DNA from: an uncultured Rubrobacteraceae bacterium
Lineage (GTDB): Bacteria > Actinomycetota > Rubrobacteria > Rubrobacterales > Rubrobacteraceae
Assembly: GCA_902806015.1 (NCBI GenBank)
Contig: CADCUZ010000046.1
Span: forward strand, 1-13,122
DNA: 13,122 nt
Reading direction: 5' to 3'
A program made the position numbers and the translations under genes. This document shows, piece by piece, positions 13,045 through 13,122 of the stretch. Below the pieces are notes generated by a model that saw nothing but the letters and a program-made list of their open reading frames with translations, made no database searches and was not told the origin of the DNA. Position 1 is the first letter of the stretch; every line of letters begins with the position of its first letter.

Positions 13045-13072
13045 GTGATCCCCCTCCCGCTTTGGTCGGGGC

Positions 13073-13101
13073 GTTATAACAAACGCTACTTTGAGCGGCA
13101 A
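13073..13101 (-). promoter_or_regulatory. Promoter of the small membrane protein gene
   Basis: On the minus strand TTGCCG (13101-13096) and TATAAC (13078-13073) are exactly 17 bp apart. Transcription would start near 13066, about 20 nt before the GTG at 13044, leaving just enough leader for the GGAGGGG ribosome site. Confidence 0.7.
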
Positions 13102-13122
13102 GGACGTTCTCTTTGCCGCACA

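Overview
The window looks like chromosomal DNA of a high-GC Actinomycete-type bacterium. Codon third positions are strongly G/C, TTG and GTG starts are common, several genes have clear AGGAGG-type ribosome sites, and the proteins read like those of the Rubrobacter group. That assignment is an inference from style and gene content, not a database match. No tRNA, rRNA or CRISPR array was seen.

Layout. At 1-105 is the tail of a + strand gene, closed by a strong GC hairpin terminator (139-170). From 4602 down to 239 runs a tightly packed minus-strand operon of four genes: a tandem GNAT-type acyltransferase, an acyl carrier protein, an AMP-forming ligase with amino-acid-adenylation features, and a fold-III PLP decarboxylase. 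The genes are 11 nt apart or overlap (TAATG, and a 20-nt overlap), so they are probably translated together. The set resembles the ligase/carrier/decarboxylase trio of butirosin biosynthesis and the ligase/decarboxylase pair found in exosortase-A gene clusters. It could load an amino acid on the carrier, decarboxylate it there and hand it to an acceptor through the GNAT protein. This is the most interesting part of the window.

Divergent from it, with a good promoter at 4828-4856, are two envelope genes on the + strand: a membrane-anchored VanW-domain protein and a membrane-anchored class A beta-lactamase-like serine hydrolase. They converge on a minus-strand MurJ/MviN-family flippase (8037-9608) that lacks two arginines known to be essential in E. 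coli MurJ. Upstream of it are a 265-nt structured GC-rich intergenic stretch and an orphan amino-acid-type solute-binding lipoprotein (9874-10701) with its own promoter.

From about 10850 to the end the window looks like an accessory or decay zone. It holds a frameshifted, truncated tyrosine-integrase remnant (10990-11541) with a hairpin over its ribosome site, then about 380 nt with little coding signal, and four small genes: a four-cysteine zinc-ribbon-like protein, a YqaE/Pmp3 membrane protein, a charged hypothetical protein, and a one-helix membrane protein with a clear promoter.

Taken together, the first 10 kb deals mainly with the cell envelope (carrier-bound amine chemistry, VanW, serine hydrolase, lipid-linked flippase). 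The last 2-3 kb is a former integration site colonised by small orphan genes.
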